The notes under the pieces: model-generated
The model's database searches: none
What the model was told of the DNA's origin: nothing
The model's input: the letters and a program-made list of their open reading frames with translations, nothing else
Part shown: one piece after another, positions 5,695-6,981 of the stretch
Layout: every line of letters begins with the position of its first letter
Numbering within the stretch: position 1 is the stretch's first letter
Translations under genes and position numbers: made by a program
Origin: Gemmatimonadota bacterium
GTDB lineage: Bacteria; Gemmatimonadota; Gemmatimonadetes; Longimicrobiales; Gaopeijiaceae
Assembly (NCBI GenBank): GCA_007129525.1
Contig: SKVI01000228.1
Span: 1 to 6,981, forward strand
DNA: 6,981 nucleotides
Reading direction: 5' to 3'

Positions 5695-6981
5695 TCAGGG
5701 AGCGTGCTCCGAATCCGCGTCCGACGTCCGGATCCGCTCCTCTCTTCCCGGCGCCTGCACCGACCTCAGTACCAGGTGCAGAACGTGCTGCGCGGCCCGC
5801 GCCCTGACCTCGGTGCGCCCCCCAGGGAACCAGACCTTCTCGGCGTGGGTGCCCCGGGCGCCCGTGATCCCGAACCAGACCGTCCCCACGGGCTTCCCCT
5901 CCACCCCACCTCCCGGCCCTGCGATCCCCGTGACTCCGACTCCCACCTCGACCCCGAAACGACGTCGAATTCCCTCCGCCATGGCCCTGGCCACCGGCTC
6001 CGACACTGCGCCCGAGGCCGAGAGGACCGACGCAGGGACCTCGAGCCAGCCCTCCTTGATCCGATCGGCATAGGCCACCACCCCACCCACCACCCACTCC
6101 GAACTGCCGGGAATATCGGTGAGGCGCTTCAGCACCAGGCCTCCGGTGCAGCTTTCCGCCACGGCGATGCGAAGTCCGGACGAACTCAGCGCCCTGCCCA
6201 CCGCCGACGCCAGATTGCCGCCCGGAGCGTCGTACCGGTACGGGGCCAGTACCGGCTCGATCAGCTCCTCGGCCCGGTCCAGACGGTCATCGGCACCCGT
6301 TCCCCGGCCCAGGAGCTGGAGCGTCACCCCGTGTGTGGACGGCCGATACGCCACCTCGAGCCCCTCCACGTCGGCCAGGAGGGCCTCGAGCCGGCCTGCC
6401 AGCGCCGATTCGGGGATTCCCGTGGTGTGGATCGTGCGAACGGACGCAGGGGTCAGATCCTCCCCGAAGGCATCCCTCAGCGTGTCCCGAACGGGACCCT
6501 CCACCAGGGCCTGGACCTCACCTGGGATTCCCGGCAACAGAATGAGTACCCCCCCTCCCCTCCCACCAGACTCCGGAGGAAGATCCAGCCGAAGCCCAGG
6601 CGCGAGCCCGGCGGGGTTCGGTAGAATGACGGCGCCCTCCGGGACACGGGCCATCCGCCGGCTCGGCTCGGGGACGTCGTGGTATCCGCGACTGCGAAAA
6701 CGGGAACGGATCTCGGCCAGCGTCTCGCTGTCCTCCCCGAGCTCGAGACCCCACGTTCGAGCAACCGCCTCCCGAGTTCGATCATCTCCGGTGGGACCCA
6801 GCCCTCCAGTAGACACCACCAGGTCCGATGCATCGAGGGCTCGACGAAGGGTTTCGCCGATGCGTCGAGGGTCGTCTCCCACCGCCACGATGGAGCCGAC
6901 CCGGAATCCCAGCTCCGAGAACCTTCGGGCCAGCCAGGGGCCGTTGGCGTCGGTCCGAATCCCCGAAAGCAGCTCGTCTCC
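5695..6981 (-). CDS. cinA: CinA family protein / nicotinamide-nucleotide amidohydrolase, N-terminus cut by window
   Basis: CinA proteins join an N-terminal MoaB/MogA-like domain (COG1058, ADP-ribose pyrophosphatase-type activity reported for some members) to a C-terminal PncC-type domain that deamidates NMN to nicotinate mononucleotide, recycling pyridine nucleotides. The frame runs to the window edge, where the first residues are GDELLSG, so only about ten residues are missing; the GTG at 6886-6888 is internal. In window numbering, the visible motifs are STGGLGPTGDDRT (57-69), LLPGIPGE near 148-155, ESCTGG with the catalytic serine (276-281), Lys309 in YADRIKEG, TGIAGPGGG (351-359) and KPVGTVWFG (363-371). 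The 428 visible residues fit the full two-domain form. A charged tail of about 17 residues follows the conserved domain. In some bacteria cinA is linked to recA and competence; here it precedes grpE-dnaJ, and no recA is in view. Whether it shares their transcript across the 200-bp gap is uncertain. Confidence 0.95.
   Translation of the reverse strand, partial: GDELLSGIRTDANGPWLARRFSELGFRVGSIVAVGDDPRRIGETLRRALDASDLVVSTGGLGPTGDDRTREAVARTWGLELGEDSETLAEIRSRFRSRGYHDVPEPSRRMARVPEGAVILPNPAGLAPGLRLDLPPESGGRGGGVLILLPGIPGEVQALVEGPVRDTLRDAFGEDLTPASVRTIHTTGIPESALAGRLEALLADVEGLEVAYRPSTHGVTLQLLGRGTGADDRLDRAEELIEPVLAPYRYDAPGGNLASAVGRALSSSGLRIAVAESCTGGLVLKRLTDIPGSSEWVVGGVVAYADRIKEGWLEVPASVLSASGAVSEPVARAMAEGIRRRFGVEVGVGVTGIAGPGGGVEGKPVGTVWFGITGARGTHAEKVWFPGGRTEVRARAAQHVLHLVLRSVQAPGREERIRTSDADSEHAP

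Noticed and set aside
5495..6097. In-frame upstream extension of grpE reaching into cinA
   Set aside because: The extension is Gly/Arg rich, overlaps the conserved cinA C-terminal domain and has no GrpE features. The ATG at 5494 with AGGG 9 bases upstream gives the normal protein.
6886..6888. GTG as the start of cinA
   Set aside because: The frame continues upstream to the window edge and encodes the conserved CinA start region with GDELLSG, so the true start is outside the window.

Overview
The window is a GC-rich (about two thirds G+C by eye), gene-dense bacterial chromosome segment carrying six clear protein-coding genes, all of known families. Two are cut by the window edges. I see no mobile element, CRISPR array, rRNA or tRNA, and no sign of recent transfer. 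A bacillithiol deacetylase, a cysteine desulfurase paired with mnmA, and a cinA-grpE-dnaJ block, all in GC-rich codon usage, would fit Gemmatimonadota or a neighbouring deep-branching phylum. That assignment is an inference from content only.

Layout from left to right. Positions 1-693 (+) hold the nearly complete 3' part of bshB1, a zinc-dependent N-acetylglucosaminyl-malate deacetylase. Positions 729-1067 (-) hold a small protein that is essentially one HIRAN domain; it converges on bshB1 and is interrupted by a run of nine G. Positions 1068-1241 are a divergent intergenic region with a perfect 14-bp palindrome and a 7-bp inverted repeat. Positions 1242-2411 (+) encode a group I-type cysteine desulfurase with a TTG start, and 2521-3627 (+) encode MnmA, the tRNA 2-thiouridylase. 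These two probably form a sulfur relay: the desulfurase takes sulfur from cysteine and MnmA puts it on U34 of the Lys, Glu and Gln tRNAs.

On the minus strand, read right to left, come cinA (6981-5695, cut at its N-terminus by the window edge), a 200-bp gap, grpE (5494-4814) and dnaJ (4779-3634). grpE and dnaJ are 34 bp apart and surely cotranscribed; their products are the nucleotide-exchange factor and J-domain co-chaperone of DnaK, whose gene is not in the window. dnaJ and mnmA converge with only 6 bp between their stop codons.

I found no evidence of a new multi-gene system. The points most worth a second look are the stand-alone HIRAN gene, its G9 tract, the palindrome in front of it, and the shared start-site architecture of grpE and dnaJ.
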